Below, piece after piece: positions 1 to 9,846 of a stretch of DNA of 46,814 bases; the first letter of the stretch is position 1, and every line of letters starts with the position of its first letter. The translations under genes were made by a program, and so were the position numbers. Origin of the DNA: a bacterium (GTDB taxonomy: Bacteria; Auribacterota; UBA3054); contig JAFZXZ010000003.1 in assembly GCA_017616555.1 (NCBI GenBank), forward strand, positions 71,162-117,975, read 5' to 3'. The notes beneath the pieces were generated by a model. The model was not told the DNA's origin. It saw nothing but the letters and a program-made list of their open reading frames with translations, and made no database searches.

Positions 1-116
1 ATTTAATGGTTCAAAAATTCTATCAAAACAGACCTTTAAAAGCAAGCGAATTTGCCGTGGGGGGTAAATTGCGATGCTTCAACAACTTAAACCAAGAATT
101 AAAACCTCGGCAAAAT

Positions 117-135
117 TGCTCCCGCAAAGGGAGCA
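117..135 (-). terminator. Possible terminator after the sialate esterase gene
   Basis: A perfect 7-bp stem (TGCTCCC/GGGAGCA) with a 5-nt loop lies about 25 nt beyond the stop codon of the minus-strand esterase gene. On the minus strand it is followed by only a short T-rich run (ATTTTG), so termination may be weak. No gene was recognised in bases 1-160. Confidence 0.45.
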
Positions 136-160
136 GGGTTTTTGCCGCAAATGCCATTGT

Positions 161-2179
161 TTAAGGCAGATTGCGCTTGCTTCTGAAATAGACCGCGATC
201 TCGTTGATCCTTGCGCTTCTTTCTCTGGAATCGAAGGTCCTGAGGCCGAGGTTGTTTTCCGCGAATTCGTCGGGGCGCATTCTGTTAGTGTAGAGGATCT
301 TGAATCTGACGTAGCGGACTTGTTTGGCTCCGAAAGTGTATTCCTCACAGGGAAGATTGGGAATGCCGTTGTTCTTTAAGCCAATGCGCTCCCAACTTTC
401 GCCGTCAAGCGAGATCTCAACTGTGTAGCGCTGGGCACTGAGGCCGTCGGCGTAAGGATAAATGGCGACCGTGTCGCAGACGGTGGGGGATTCAAGATCG
501 ATGGTGGCGGTCTGGCCTAATCTAGTGCCTTCCCAGGCGCTGCCGTTGTCAATTACGCCGTCGGTAAGGTATTCCGGGCCGCAGTCCAGATATGTTTCGT
601 AATTGGAGGTGACGGGTTTTCCGAAAGCAAGGTTTCCCTCAATTAGGCGGGTGTCCAGCGTTGTGAAGGTGTTGGCGGAAAGGCCAACGGAGTTTCTTAA
701 GTTCGGGCGGTCAAGTAAGCCGTGGCCGAAATTGATATACATGATGTTCTTGACCTTTTCAGAGGAGATCGTCACCTGGTCAGGGGCGGTGATCTTCGCT
801 TCAGCGGGGTGGAATACTTTGTCAGAGCCCGCGACTTCAAAGCAGTCGGGGTCTTTGCCGTCCGCTGTCGTCAGGCCGTCGTAGGCGAAGTCGAAAGTGA
901 GTTTGGCGCTTTGTCCTTCCAGCTCGATGCTTTTAATCTTCGGGAAATAAGGCTTGATTTCTTTTTTGCCGTACTGCTCGTAAAGAGCGAGGTTCGCGAG
1001 CCGGACAGCCAGAGGCTTCTTGTCCATCGGGTGGATGTTCGTGAGGTCGTCCGCGGTGTCGTAGGCCAATGCCATGCCGGTATTGGGAATGTCCAATGAT
1101 CTCGTCTGGGCATCAATGATCTCGTTGCGATGGGTGTATATGGCGACGTAGTGCCAGGAAGCGATCTGGACATAATAGAAGGGCAGGTCTTCATTCCAGA
1201 TCCTGCGCCAGCCATCAACCAGTGCGTGCATCTTCTGATAATAGGATTCGCCGCAGGGACGGTCGATGACGTCGTACTCCGCCTGGTACCAGAGGAAGCC
1301 TTTTATCGCGAAGGGAACGAGAGGGTGGATCTGCGTGTTGTAGATGGAGCAGTTCTCGTAGGGAGTCGGGTATTTCGGAGGCTTCGGGGGAGGAGGCATT
1401 ATTTCGCCGTTTTCCACGGAAACCTTGACTTTTTCCGTCCACTCTTTGCTTCTCTTATAGGTGTTGACGAGGGAGGCCTCGTAGAGCTTGCGCTGTTTTT
1501 CAACGTCGTAAACGTTGCCTTCCATGCCTTTGGTCATCCCGAAGCCTTCGGGCGGAATGTAAGCTCTGATGGGCGTGCCGCCCCAGGAAGAGTTGATGAC
1601 GCCTATGGGAGCGTCTATTTCTTCCATAAGTCTTCTCGCGAAGAAATAGCCGATGGCGCAGAAGCCGCCGAAAGTGCCTTTGCCGGCCGTTTCCGGCGTG
1701 CAGACGGCCCATTTGGTGTCGATGTCGAAGCGGGGCGTGTAACTTGTCTTGTTGACGGTCGTCAGGATGCGGAGGAAGGGGTGGTTCGCGTTCTTGACGA
1801 GCTCCTCGCCGTTGTAGCAGGCCTTGATGCCCATCTCCATGTTGCTTTGCCCGGAGCAGAGCCAGACTTCGCCGATAAGGATATCGCTAACTTCTATTTC
1901 TTCGCCGGTGGAGGCTTTGACTGTCAAGGTCTGCGGTTCGAAAGTCTTTGAGAGAGGAGAAAGCCTAACCATCCAGGAACCATTACTGTCGGCGGTCGTT
2001 TCCAGAGTCTGGTTTTGGAAGATGACTGAAATTTTGGCACCGGCATTGCAAAGGCCCCAGATCGGAACAGGTTTTCCCTGCTGCAGGACCATGTGGTCGC
2101 TTATGACATTCGGCAGCCTTAAGGCGTGGTTTCCGGGCTCGATGCCCAGCTCTTTCTCAAAAGACAAAGGCGAGTACAT
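161..2179 (-). CDS. Sialate O-acetylesterase-like protein with C-terminal discoidin-like domain, no signal peptide
   Basis: This 672-residue protein belongs to the SGNH-hydrolase-type sialate O-acetylesterase family, which removes O-acetyl groups from sialic acids or related sugars. The N-terminal region has the family pattern LPNVISDHMVLQQ. The nucleophile motif CSGQSNMEMG is at about residues 108-117 (Ser112), and the Asp/His block NIHPMDKKPL is near residue 383. From about residue 515 the sequence resembles an F5/8 type C (discoidin) fold, with NLAFGKPVTSN, a YLTDG block and a C-terminal ARINEIAVYF. No signal peptide is visible, unlike the paralogue at 21205-23151. The ATG overlaps the stop of the RND permease as TAATG, which fixes the start and implies translational coupling. 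The family assignment is firm; the substrate and cell location are inferred. Confidence 0.88.
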   Translation of the reverse strand: MYSPLSFEKELGIEPGNHALRLPNVISDHMVLQQGKPVPIWGLCNAGAKISVIFQNQTLETTADSNGSWMVRLSPLSKTFEPQTLTVKASTGEEIEVSDILIGEVWLCSGQSNMEMGIKACYNGEELVKNANHPFLRILTTVNKTSYTPRFDIDTKWAVCTPETAGKGTFGGFCAIGYFFARRLMEEIDAPIGVINSSWGGTPIRAYIPPEGFGMTKGMEGNVYDVEKQRKLYEASLVNTYKRSKEWTEKVKVSVENGEIMPPPPKPPKYPTPYENCSIYNTQIHPLVPFAIKGFLWYQAEYDVIDRPCGESYYQKMHALVDGWRRIWNEDLPFYYVQIASWHYVAIYTHRNEIIDAQTRSLDIPNTGMALAYDTADDLTNIHPMDKKPLAVRLANLALYEQYGKKEIKPYFPKIKSIELEGQSAKLTFDFAYDGLTTADGKDPDCFEVAGSDKVFHPAEAKITAPDQVTISSEKVKNIMYINFGHGLLDRPNLRNSVGLSANTFTTLDTRLIEGNLAFGKPVTSNYETYLDCGPEYLTDGVIDNGSAWEGTRLGQTATIDLESPTVCDTVAIYPYADGLSAQRYTVEISLDGESWERIGLKNNGIPNLPCEEYTFGAKQVRYVRFKILYTNRMRPDEFAENNLGLRTFDSRERSARINEIAVYFRSKRNLP

Positions 2180-5100
2180 TAGTGTTCCATCCTGAAGATG
2201 CGGTATTTGATGAATTCCCTTATTCTCTGCATGACGGCGTAGAGGGCCGGAGTGAAGCAGATGCCGACGATGGTCGCCAAGAGCATGCCCGAGAACGTCG
2301 TGATGCCGATGGATTGGCGGCTGCCGGCGCCGGCGCCGGTCGCGATGACGAGCGGCCAGACGCCGAAGAGGAAGGACCAGGCTGTCATAAGAACGGCGCG
2401 GTAACGCATGTTGGCGCCGTTGACGGCGGCATCGAAGATGGGAACGCCAAGTTCGCGTTCCTGCTTCGAGAATTCCACCATAAGAATGGCGTTCTTGCCG
2501 GCCAGGCCGATCAGCATGACTAAGCCTAATTGAGCGTAGATGCCGAGTTCGGAATGCGTGAGCTTAAGGCCGAGGAGGCCGCCAAGCAAGGCGATGACGA
2601 CGGAGAGCATGACAGGCACAGGAATGCACCAGCTCTCGTATTGGCCGACCAGGAAGAGGTAGGCGAAAAGGCAGGCCAAGCCGATGAGGAGGCCAAGCTG
2701 GTTCTCGTTGTTCTTTTCCTGGTAACTGAGGTCCACCCACTCGATGTGGTAGCCCTTGGGCAGAGGCGTTTCCTCGATGATCTTCATCAGTTCGCCACTC
2801 GTTACGCCGGGCGCGGACATGCCGTTCATGCCGGCGCACATCAGTTTATTCATGCGCTGGATGACCTTCGGGCCGACCGTGTAGCGCATCGTGCCGAGAG
2901 AGGAAAGAGGGACCTGATTGCCAGAGTTACTTGGGATCATCAGTTCGTCGATGTTTTCAATGGAGGAGCGCTCCGCGGCTTCCGCCTGGATCTTGACGTA
3001 GTAATTCTCACCGTTCATGGTGAAGTCGTTGATGTAGTAGGAAGCCAGTTTGCTTTGCAGCGTCGCGAAAACGTTGGCGACGGAGACGTTCAGGCTCAGG
3101 GCTTTCTCTCTGTCAAGGTCGAAGTAGATCTGCGGGGTGTCGGCGTTGAAAGACGACATAACGTACAAAGTCTCGGGACGCATGGTGAGCTCATAGGACA
3201 TCTTCTTGGCGACGTTACTGAGCTTGACCGGATCGGAGTCGGAGTCAGAGCAGATCTTGAAGGAGACGCCGCCCGTGGCGCCCAGACCCATGATGGCAGG
3301 AGGCGTGAAGCAGTTGACGGAGGCACTGGGAATCGTCGCCGCGGCCGCCTGGACTTTCTGCAGAATGGCGGTGTGGCTGAGATCCTTTCCCTCGCGCTCG
3401 CTCCAGTCTTTCAGCTGGACGATGAGCATGCCGTTGTTTTCGCCGTTGCCGTTGATGATGTTCTGGCCGGAAACGGAGAAGCAGGTCTTGATGCCGGGGA
3501 CGTCTTTGACTTTGTTCCTGAATTCCTCCAGGGCCTTGTCGGTACGAGCGAGCGTAGCGCCGGGAGAAAGCTCAAGGTTGCAAAGGATGACGCCCTTGTC
3601 TTCCGTAGGCAGGAAGGCCGAGGGAATAGTGCCGTGCACCCTGTAGGCAAGGTAGCAGCAGGCCGCAAAAAGGATGACCGTGATGAAGCCTCTTCTGACC
3701 AGAAGCTTCACGATGAAAAGATAAATGCTGCGGGAGCAGTTCAAGATCAGGTTAAAGGGCGCGAACACCCACAAAGCTTTCTTTCTGGGCGGACGCAGAA
3801 TAAGGGAGCAGAGAGCAGGGGAGAGCGTCAGAGCGACGAGAGTCGAGAAGCACAAGGAGACGCACATCGTAACGGAGAATTGCCGGTAAATGTTACCGAC
3901 CATGCCGCCGTAGAAGGCCAAAGGCACGTAGCAGGCGACCGTCACAAGAGTTGTCGCGATAATGGCGCCCGTGATCTGCTGCATGGATTTGGATGCCGCG
4001 TCGCGGGCGCTGAGCCCTTCCCTTTCCATCAAAGACTGGCAGTTCTCGACGACGACGATGGCGTCGTCCACCAGGGAGCCGATCACCAGTATCAGGCCGA
4101 ACATTGTCAAAACGTTGATAGAGTACCCGATTATGTAAATGACCGGGAAGGTCGCAAGCAAGGATACCGGGATGGCGACGGCGGGAACGATCGTAGCGCG
4201 CCAGTCCTGCAAAAAGAGGTAGGTGATGACGATGACAAGGATAAGCGCGATGACGAGCGTTTCAATGATCTCATGGATCGTCACCTTGATGAATTTGGTC
4301 GGATCGTAAGCCACTTCGTAATAGACGCCCTCCGGGAAGCGGGGCTTCAATTCCTCAAGAAGCTTATTGATGTTGTTGACCGTGTCGAGGGCGTTGGCGT
4401 CACTGGTTCGGAATGTCGCCATGCCGACGCCGGGCTTGCCGTCGAGAAGTCCCTGGCCGGCGTAGGAGCGCGCGCCCAGTTCCACTCTCGCGACGTCACT
4501 GATCTTCACCATTGAGCCGTCGGCTTCCGTTCTCAGAACGATATTGCCGAAGTCTTCCGTCGTCAGAAGACGGCCCTGCATGTCGATCTTGTACTCGACG
4601 TATTCGTTGCTCGATTCCGTGCCGACCGTGCCGGCCGCCGCCTGCAGGTTCTGGCTCTGGATGGCCGCTATTATGTTGGCCGTGGTGATGCCCAAGCCCG
4701 CCATGCGGAAAGGATCGAGCCAGATGCGCATGGAGTAAACTCTTTCGCCGAAGACCGCCACGGTGGCGACGCCTTCCAGACGCGAGATGGCGTCCTTTAT
4801 GGTCGTGTTGACGAAGTTGTTGAGGTCAAGAAGAGAATAGTCGTTGTGGGAAAGGAAGCTGTAGATGGTAAGGAAGTCGCCGCTTCGTTTGTGGATGTTG
4901 ACGCCGACTTTCTTCACTTCGTCGGGCAGTTTCGCCTCAGCTCTTTTCACGGCGTTCTGAACGTTGACCATCGCCATGTCGTAGTCGATGCCGGGCTGGA
5001 AAACGATGGAGCAGCTGTACGAACCGTTGTCGTCGCAGGAAGAGGTGAAATACAGAAGGTGCTCGACGCCGTTGATCTCGGCTTCCAGAGGCACCGCAAT

Positions 5101-5283
5101 GGTCTCCTGGACGGCCTGGGCGGAAGCGCCGGCGTAGTTGCAGCCGACGTAGATCTGGGGAGGCGCTATTTCAGGATATTCCGCGATTGGGATGTTAGGT
5201 ATGGCGATGGCGCCGGCCAAAAGCAGGACCAGGCTGATGACCATGGCCAGGCGCGGCCTTTCTATGAAGATCTGGGAAAACAT
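2179..5283 (-). CDS. RND (HAE1/AcrB-type) multidrug efflux permease
   Basis: This 1034-residue inner-membrane proton/drug antiporter is full length for the AcrB family. It begins with the typical [24 protein letters not shown] first helix region. The proton-relay segment [15 protein letters not shown] lies near residues 400-415 with both Asp residues intact. The [15 protein letters not shown] segment near residue 931 carries the conserved Lys. Two long periplasmic loops follow TM1 and TM7, as in the family. It lies 3 nt downstream of its adaptor gene, and its stop codon overlaps the start of the sialate esterase. No TolC-type outer-membrane factor is present in the window, so that partner must be encoded elsewhere. 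Drug versus lipid substrate cannot be judged from sequence. Confidence 0.95.
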   Translation of the reverse strand: MFSQIFIERPRLAMVISLVLLLAGAIAIPNIPIAEYPEIAPPQIYVGCNYAGASAQAVQETIAVPLEAEINGVEHLLYFTSSCDDNGSYSCSIVFQPGIDYDMAMVNVQNAVKRAEAKLPDEVKKVGVNIHKRSGDFLTIYSFLSHNDYSLLDLNNFVNTTIKDAISRLEGVATVAVFGERVYSMRIWLDPFRMAGLGITTANIIAAIQSQNLQAAAGTVGTESSNEYVEYKIDMQGRLLTTEDFGNIVLRTEADGSMVKISDVARVELGARSYAGQGLLDGKPGVGMATFRTSDANALDTVNNINKLLEELKPRFPEGVYYEVAYDPTKFIKVTIHEIIETLVIALILVIVITYLFLQDWRATIVPAVAIPVSLLATFPVIYIIGYSINVLTMFGLILVIGSLVDDAIVVVENCQSLMEREGLSARDAASKSMQQITGAIIATTLVTVACYVPLAFYGGMVGNIYRQFSVTMCVSLCFSTLVALTLSPALCSLILRPPRKKALWVFAPFNLILNCSRSIYLFIVKLLVRRGFITVILFAACCYLAYRVHGTIPSAFLPTEDKGVILCNLELSPGATLARTDKALEEFRNKVKDVPGIKTCFSVSGQNIINGNGENNGMLIVQLKDWSEREGKDLSHTAILQKVQAAAATIPSASVNCFTPPAIMGLGATGGVSFKICSDSDSDPVKLSNVAKKMSYELTMRPETLYVMSSFNADTPQIYFDLDREKALSLNVSVANVFATLQSKLASYYINDFTMNGENYYVKIQAEAAERSSIENIDELMIPSNSGNQVPLSSLGTMRYTVGPKVIQRMNKLMCAGMNGMSAPGVTSGELMKIIEETPLPKGYHIEWVDLSYQEKNNENQLGLLIGLACLFAYLFLVGQYESWCIPVPVMLSVVIALLGGLLGLKLTHSELGIYAQLGLVMLIGLAGKNAILMVEFSKQERELGVPIFDAAVNGANMRYRAVLMTAWSFLFGVWPLVIATGAGAGSRQSIGITTFSGMLLATIVGICFTPALYAVMQRIREFIKYRIFRMEH

Positions 5284-5286
5284 GAA

Positions 5287-6372
5287 TTACTCCTCAACCG
5301 GCACGACTGGGGTTCCGGGGACGACTTTCAGCATGCCGTCCGTCACGACTCTCTCGCCCGCTTTAAGCCCTTCCAGGATTATCTGCTTGTCGCCCTTCTG
5401 CACGCCTTCTTTGACGTTGCGTCTTGTCGGCACGTCCTTGTCGTCCAGGACGTAAACGTAAGAGGAGGTGCCGTCGTGCATGACGGCGCTCGGCAGAATG
5501 CAGGGATAGATGACGCTCTCGTTCTTCCTTAAGAGCACGGCGACCGTGGCGCCGGGATTAAGTTTGGCGTCCGGGTTTGCAAAGACGGCGTAAAGGATGA
5601 TGGCGTCTGTCGCTTCGTTCGACTGGTTTTCCGTGATGGTCACTTTGCCGGTCAGGGGATAAACGGAGCCGTCGCCCAATTTCACGGTCACTTCCGCTTT
5701 TTCCTTCAGCTCTTTTTCGCTGCCGTAGTCAGTAAGGAAATCCTTGTTACTAATGGCGAAGCGCACTCTCAGGGGATCCTGCTGGATGACGGAGGCAAGG
5801 ACTCCGGAACTGGGGGTGATGTAGTTGCCTTTCGTCTTGGCGGTCGTGCCGACCTTGCCGGCGATGGGGGAAGTGATGACGGTGTAGCTCAAGTTTTCCT
5901 GGGCCGTCAGAAGCGTGGCTTCCGCAGCCTGGACCGCGGCGTTGGCGACCGCCAGGGCGCTCTTGGCGTTGTCGAAGGCGTCCTTGCTAGTCACCTGTTT
6001 ATTGTAAAGATCCTGTACTCTGTTGTATGTCTGCTGGGCGTACTCCGCTTTCGCTTTGACTTCGGATAGCTGCGCTTCCGCGCTCATGACCGCGGCCTTG
6101 TAGGGAACGTCGTCAAGCTTGTACATCACCTGTCCTTCCTCAACGAAAGTGCCTTCCTCAAAACCGATCTCCTTCAATTCGCCGCTGATTCGGGCTATGA
6201 GATCGACTCTGGCCGGGCTTACGACGCGGCCGGTGTAGCGGTGCTGGGTGACGTTTTCAGTCGTCCCGACGGTTCCGACGGAAACATAGACTTTCTGGGC
6301 CTGTGGCGCTTCCGCAGCCATAAGGCCAAAGGAAGCGAGAAAGAGCAGGGCGGATGTTTTGATTCTGTTCAT
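5287..6372 (-). CDS. RND efflux periplasmic adaptor (membrane fusion protein, AcrA family)
   Basis: This 361-residue periplasmic adaptor links the RND pump to an outer-membrane channel. An N-terminal signal peptide (MNRIKTSALLFLASFGLMAAEA) is visible. The first half of the biotinyl-lipoyl domain contains RVVSPARVDLIARISGELKEI and VEEGQVMYKLDD. An alpha-helical hairpin follows at about residues 95-165, rich in Ala and Gln. The second lipoyl half (TSPIAGKVGTTAKTKGNYI) and the beta-barrel and membrane-proximal domains follow. It is the first gene of a minus-strand operon with the permease 3 nt downstream. Its promoter is probably the TTGCTATAAT box at 6412-6421. The family assignment is secure; specificity is unknown. 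Confidence 0.93.
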   Translation of the reverse strand: MNRIKTSALLFLASFGLMAAEAPQAQKVYVSVGTVGTTENVTQHRYTGRVVSPARVDLIARISGELKEIGFEEGTFVEEGQVMYKLDDVPYKAAVMSAEAQLSEVKAKAEYAQQTYNRVQDLYNKQVTSKDAFDNAKSALAVANAAVQAAEATLLTAQENLSYTVITSPIAGKVGTTAKTKGNYITPSSGVLASVIQQDPLRVRFAISNKDFLTDYGSEKELKEKAEVTVKLGDGSVYPLTGKVTITENQSNEATDAIILYAVFANPDAKLNPGATVAVLLRKNESVIYPCILPSAVMHDGTSSYVYVLDDKDVPTRRNVKEGVQKGDKQIILEGLKAGERVVTDGMLKVVPGTPVVPVEE

Positions 6373-6411
6373 GTTTTGCCTCTGAAAAGATTTAAAAAAG
6401 TATTATTGTTT

Positions 6412-6421
6412 ATTATAGCAA
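6412..6421 (-). promoter_or_regulatory. Extended -10 promoter of the RND efflux operon
   Basis: Read on the minus strand the sequence is TTGCTATAAT, a perfect -10 hexamer with a TGC extension, about 40 nt upstream of the adaptor start. No good -35 is seen. It matches the extended -10 motif found before many genes in this window. Confidence 0.55.
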
Positions 6422-6469
6422 TTTTCGGGGCCGGGAACAGTCCTGTTTTTCAGACAAATCAAAACCATT

Positions 6470-6498
6470 TTGCATTGTAAAACAGAAATTGCTAATAT
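6470..6498 (+). promoter_or_regulatory. Promoter of the RDD-family gene
   Basis: TTGCAT at 6470-6475 and TAATAT at 6493-6498 are separated by 17 nt, and the -10 carries a TGC extension (TTGCTAATAT). It faces away from the efflux promoter, so the 180-nt gap is a divergent promoter region. Confidence 0.5.
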
Positions 6499-6552
6499 AT
6501 GGTAAGTTATTTGAGTATTGGTTCAATCTACTAATTAATTTAAATTCAAATT

Positions 6553-7278
6553 ATGGAAAACACTGAAAATTTAACTGAGGAATCCTTTTCTGAGGAGCAG
6601 GCAGTCAGCTCCCGTACTGCCCAAAATGGTGAGAAGCCCCGCAAGAGCTTTTTCATCAGCGATTTTTTCAACCGTTTGAACGCCGGCATAATCGATTTTC
6701 TGGTCTTTTTGGGCGGCGTGGCGCTTGTTCTTTTCGTGGCTGATTTTTTCAAGGGAGAAAAATTAGTGAACGGTGTGCCGGTTACGACCGAGCCTGCGCT
6801 CGTTATGCAGCTGAAGTGCTTCGTCATCGGCTTGTGGTTTTTCTTCGCCGTCATCGCGCGTGACGCCTGGGGATACAGCCGCAGCGTCGGAAAACGCTTC
6901 TGCAATCTCAAGATCTTCGCGGTGCGTTCTCCGAAGCCCCGCTTCTATCACACCATTTTTAGAAACCTGACGATCCTTTTGCCCGCCATCATTATTTTCG
7001 TGGCCATGGCGCTGGCTGAAAAGGGCACTATCAAGCCGGAAATAGAAAAGGTGATAATTATCGCCAGCTATTCCGTCATAGTGCTCGAGGCTTTCCTTGC
7101 TTTGATCGGACTGAGAAGGATAGGCGATCTCATCGCCGGAACGAAGGTCATCTTCTTCAAGGAAAACGTCCAGAAGAACTACCGCTACAATCGTTTCTCG
7201 AATGAGAACGGCGGCAATAATTATCAGCCCCGTTACCGGAACAATAATTATTACCGCAACAATAACAATCGTTATTGA
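6553..7278 (+). CDS. RDD-family integral membrane protein with Asn-rich C-terminus
   Basis: This 241-residue protein matches the RDD family of small multi-spanning membrane proteins of poorly defined, possibly transport-related role. The family signature is seen as FFNRLNAGIIDFLVFL near residue 36, and as RRIGDLIAGTKVIFF near residues 195-210. Between these lie three or four hydrophobic segments, including VALVLFVADFF, CFVIGLWFFFAVIA and LTILLPAIIIFVAMAL. The N-terminal 30 residues are acidic and probably cytoplasmic. The last 35 residues are very rich in Asn, Tyr and Arg (NNYYRNNNNRY), a low-complexity tail that could bind nucleic acid or be disordered. The gene converges on trpA, and the two coding regions overlap by 7 nt. 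Confidence 0.8.
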   Translation: MENTENLTEESFSEEQAVSSRTAQNGEKPRKSFFISDFFNRLNAGIIDFLVFLGGVALVLFVADFFKGEKLVNGVPVTTEPALVMQLKCFVIGLWFFFAVIARDAWGYSRSVGKRFCNLKIFAVRSPKPRFYHTIFRNLTILLPAIIIFVAMALAEKGTIKPEIEKVIIIASYSVIVLEAFLALIGLRRIGDLIAGTKVIFFKENVQKNYRYNRFSNENGGNNYQPRYRNNNYYRNNNNRY

Positions 7279-8066
7279 TTAAGCGCCAAACTGCAGTCGG
7301 CCGCGAGCCGTTTTGCCTTCGCGGCCTTCTTTTCAGCGCTTAATTTTTCGTCCAGCTGGATCTTTACGAAGGCGGAGCCCATGACTACGCCGTCCGCGAT
7401 AGTTGCGACTTTTTTCGCCATGGCGGCATCGCTTACGCCGAAACCGGCCGCCACGGGAAGGCTAGCTGTTTTCTTCAGTTCCGCGACTTTGGTTTTAAGG
7501 TCCTTCGGCAGTTCCGTTCTCGTTCCGGTCACGCCTTTAAAGATTATGTAATAGACGAAGCCGCCTATTCCTTTTAATATCTCTTTGGCCCTCGCTTTGG
7601 GCGTGGCGGGTGAAACGAGCGGGATAAGGTCGAGGCCGTGCTTATCAAAGAAGGGCTTTATTTCTTTCCTTTCCTCCAAGGGGACGTCCACGACCAAGAT
7701 CCCGTCGGCGCCGGCGGCTTTGGCGGCGCGGGCGAATTTATCTGGCCCCATATGAAAGATCAGGTTGTAGTAGCTGAATAAGACGAAGCCTTTTTTGGGA
7801 TATTTGTCGCTCAATTTTTTGCAGATCTTAAGGACGTCACTTACGGTCGTACCGCTTGCGAGCGCTTTCTGCGAGGAGGCCTGGATCGTCGGGCCGTCCG
7901 CCATCGGGTCGGAGAAGGGCACGCCTATTTCGAGAATATCCACGCCGCCAGATAACATCGCGTCCATGAATTCAAGGCTTTCCTTTACGTTAGGGCAGCC
8001 CGCGGAGGCGAAGCCCACAAGTTTCTTTTTTCCGTCCGCAAAAATCTTTCTCAATTTGCCGCTCAT
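7272..8066 (-). CDS. trpA: Tryptophan synthase alpha subunit
   Basis: This 264-residue TIM-barrel enzyme cleaves indole-3-glycerol phosphate to indole and glyceraldehyde 3-phosphate, and passes indole to TrpB. The family signature is visible as LEIGVPFSDPMADGPTIQ at about residues 46-63, which holds the catalytic Glu. Further landmarks are VLFSYYNLIFHMG, ILVVDVPLEE, and the phosphate-binding AAGFGVSDAAMAKK near residue 210. It is the last gene of the trp operon. Its ATG overlaps the trpB stop as TAATG, which fits coupled production of the two subunits of the complex. Length is normal for the family. Confidence 0.96.
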   Translation of the reverse strand: MSGKLRKIFADGKKKLVGFASAGCPNVKESLEFMDAMLSGGVDILEIGVPFSDPMADGPTIQASSQKALASGTTVSDVLKICKKLSDKYPKKGFVLFSYYNLIFHMGPDKFARAAKAAGADGILVVDVPLEERKEIKPFFDKHGLDLIPLVSPATPKARAKEILKGIGGFVYYIIFKGVTGTRTELPKDLKTKVAELKKTASLPVAAGFGVSDAAMAKKVATIADGVVMGSAFVKIQLDEKLSAEKKAAKAKRLAADCSLALNQ

Positions 8067-9253
8067 TATTTCTTCTCCTGCATTTTCGCTTCGTAATTGA
8101 TGACGTTGTCCATGTCTTTGTCGCCGCGCCCGGAAAGGCAGACGATGATGTTTTTGTCTTTGCCAAGCTTTTTGGCGTTTTTAATGGCCTGCGCCAAGGC
8201 GTGCGCGCTCTCAAGGGCCGGGATAATGCCCTCGTATTCGCAAAGAGCGTGGAAAGCGGAAAGCGCTTCCTTGTCATTGATGGCGGTGTAAGTGACGCGC
8301 CCGATGTCGCCAAGGTAAGAGTGCTCCGGACCGACGCCGGGATAATCCAAGCCCGCGGAAACCGAGTAGGCGTCCAGAATCTGGCCGTCATCAGTCTGCA
8401 GAAGGTAGGTCTTGCAGCCGTGCAGAACGCCCACTTCGCCGCCCCCTATGCTGGCGGCGTGCGCTTTGGTCTTCAGGCCTTTGCCGCCTGCTTCCACGCC
8501 GAAAAGAGCGACGTCCTTGTCACGGAGGAAAGCGTGAAAAATGCCCATGGCGTTGCTGCCGCCGCCCACGCAGGCGATCACCTGGTCTGGCAGCTTGCCG
8601 GAGAGCTTTTTGAACTGGCGCCTGGCTTCCTTGCCTATGACCGACTGGAAATCCCTTACCATCGCTGGATAGGGGTGCGGGCCGGCCACCGTGCCGATGA
8701 CGTAGAAAGTGTCCTCATAAGTGGCGACCCAGTCGCGCAGCGCTTCGTTCATGGCGTCTTTAAGAGTTCCCGTTCCGGAAGCGACGCTTCTAACCTTAGC
8801 GCCCAGGGCGTGCATGCGCTGGACGTTCGGGGCCTGGCGCTTGATGTCAAGTTCGCCCATGAAGACTTCGCACTCGAAGCCCAAAAGCGCCGCCACGGTC
8901 GCTGTCGCGACGCCGTGCATGCCGGCGCCCGTTTCGGCGATCAGGCGCTTCTTGCCCATGCGCTTTGCTAAGAGGGCCTGGCCGATGGTGTTGTTTATTT
9001 TATGCGCGCCGGTGTGGTTCAGGTCTTCCCTTTTAAGATAGATCTTCGCGCCGCCAACTTTTTCCGTCAAACGTTTGGCGAAATAGAGGGGGGAGGTGCG
9101 CCCCACGTAATCGCGCAGGAGATTGGCCATCTCTGATTTGAAGGCGGGATCAGATTTCGCTTCTCTGTAAGCCTGTTCCAGTTCATGCAGGGCGGGCATC
9201 AGCGTTTCCGCCACGTATTGTCCGCCGTAGGGGCCGAAATGAGTTTTGCTCAT
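8066..9253 (-). CDS. trpB: Tryptophan synthase beta subunit
   Basis: This 395-residue PLP enzyme condenses indole with L-serine to give L-tryptophan. The N-terminus [17 protein letters not shown] is typical. The PLP lysine lies in [14 protein letters not shown] at about residues 80-93. The phosphate-binding loop [10 protein letters not shown] is near residue 230, and the C-terminal [10 protein letters not shown] is also present. The sequence is of the standard TrpB1 type that pairs with TrpA. The start overlaps the trpF stop as ATGA, and the stop overlaps the trpA start, so this section of the operon is translationally linked. Confidence 0.97.
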   Translation of the reverse strand: MSKTHFGPYGGQYVAETLMPALHELEQAYREAKSDPAFKSEMANLLRDYVGRTSPLYFAKRLTEKVGGAKIYLKREDLNHTGAHKINNTIGQALLAKRMGKKRLIAETGAGMHGVATATVAALLGFECEVFMGELDIKRQAPNVQRMHALGAKVRSVASGTGTLKDAMNEALRDWVATYEDTFYVIGTVAGPHPYPAMVRDFQSVIGKEARRQFKKLSGKLPDQVIACVGGGSNAMGIFHAFLRDKDVALFGVEAGGKGLKTKAHAASIGGGEVGVLHGCKTYLLQTDDGQILDAYSVSAGLDYPGVGPEHSYLGDIGRVTYTAINDKEALSAFHALCEYEGIIPALESAHALAQAIKNAKKLGKDKNIIVCLSGRGDKDMDNVINYEAKMQEKK

Positions 9254-9846
9254 AAATGTTTCCTTACTTCGTTTATGAAAGCTAGTATTTTATGTTCGTC
9301 TTTTTTTCTGTGGTCGTTTTCGGTTTCCACGCCGCTGGCCGCGTCCACGCCGATGGGATCGACCAAATTGATTGCTTCTCCCACGTTCTCGGGCGTCAAC
9401 TGTCCGGCCAGGATCGTAGGCCTCATTACGCTCAGTTCGCGCGCCAAAACCCTATCGCAATGGCGGCCGCCCTTCTCGCCGTCGGCCAAGATCGTAAGAT
9501 TCTTGTAGCGCGACTTTGCGAACTCCAGGCTCACGGCGTCCACGATTGGCAGCGCTTTCCAGATCTCGCAATTCGTTCTTGCGCGCAGCTCGTCAACGTA
9601 TTCCTCACTCTCTGTTCCGTGCAGCTGGATCGTGTCGAGCTTAAAGGAGAGGACGTAGTCTAGGGGGGCGTTTTGGAATACGCCTACTTTTTTCCCGAAA
9701 TCGATCTTTTCGAACTCTTCTCTTTCTATAGCGCGCATTGATTTCGGGATGAGGATGAAACCGAGGTAATCCGCGCCCGCTTCGAAGGCGAAGCGCGCGT
9801 CGGCATAGTTGGTGAGCCCGCAGATCTTTACGAATTTAGCGGCCAT
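9250..9846 (-). CDS. trpF: Phosphoribosylanthranilate isomerase
   Basis: This 198-residue TIM-barrel enzyme converts N-(5-phosphoribosyl)anthranilate to its ribulosyl isomer (CdRP), the third step after chorismate. The signature [27 protein letters not shown] covers residues 5-31 and holds the catalytic Cys in KICGLT. Later landmarks are [18 protein letters not shown] and GVDAASGVE, with the catalytic Asp in the last. It is a separate gene, not fused to trpC as in enterobacteria. The start overlaps the trpC stop by 11 nt, and the stop overlaps trpB by 4 nt. Confidence 0.95.
   Translation of the reverse strand: MAAKFVKICGLTNYADARFAFEAGADYLGFILIPKSMRAIEREEFEKIDFGKKVGVFQNAPLDYVLSFKLDTIQLHGTESEEYVDELRARTNCEIWKALPIVDAVSLEFAKSRYKNLTILADGEKGGRHCDRVLARELSVMRPTILAGQLTPENVGEAINLVDPIGVDAASGVETENDHRKKDEHKILAFINEVRKHL

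Noticed and set aside
1..160. Possible gene at the left edge
   Set aside because: No start with a ribosome site and no recognisable protein; only the esterase terminator is supported.
2530..4515. Long open frame opposite the RND permease
   Set aside because: It is the mirror frame of a well-recognised gene, has no family motif and a composition typical of antisense translation (rich in Asp, Arg, Gly, His).
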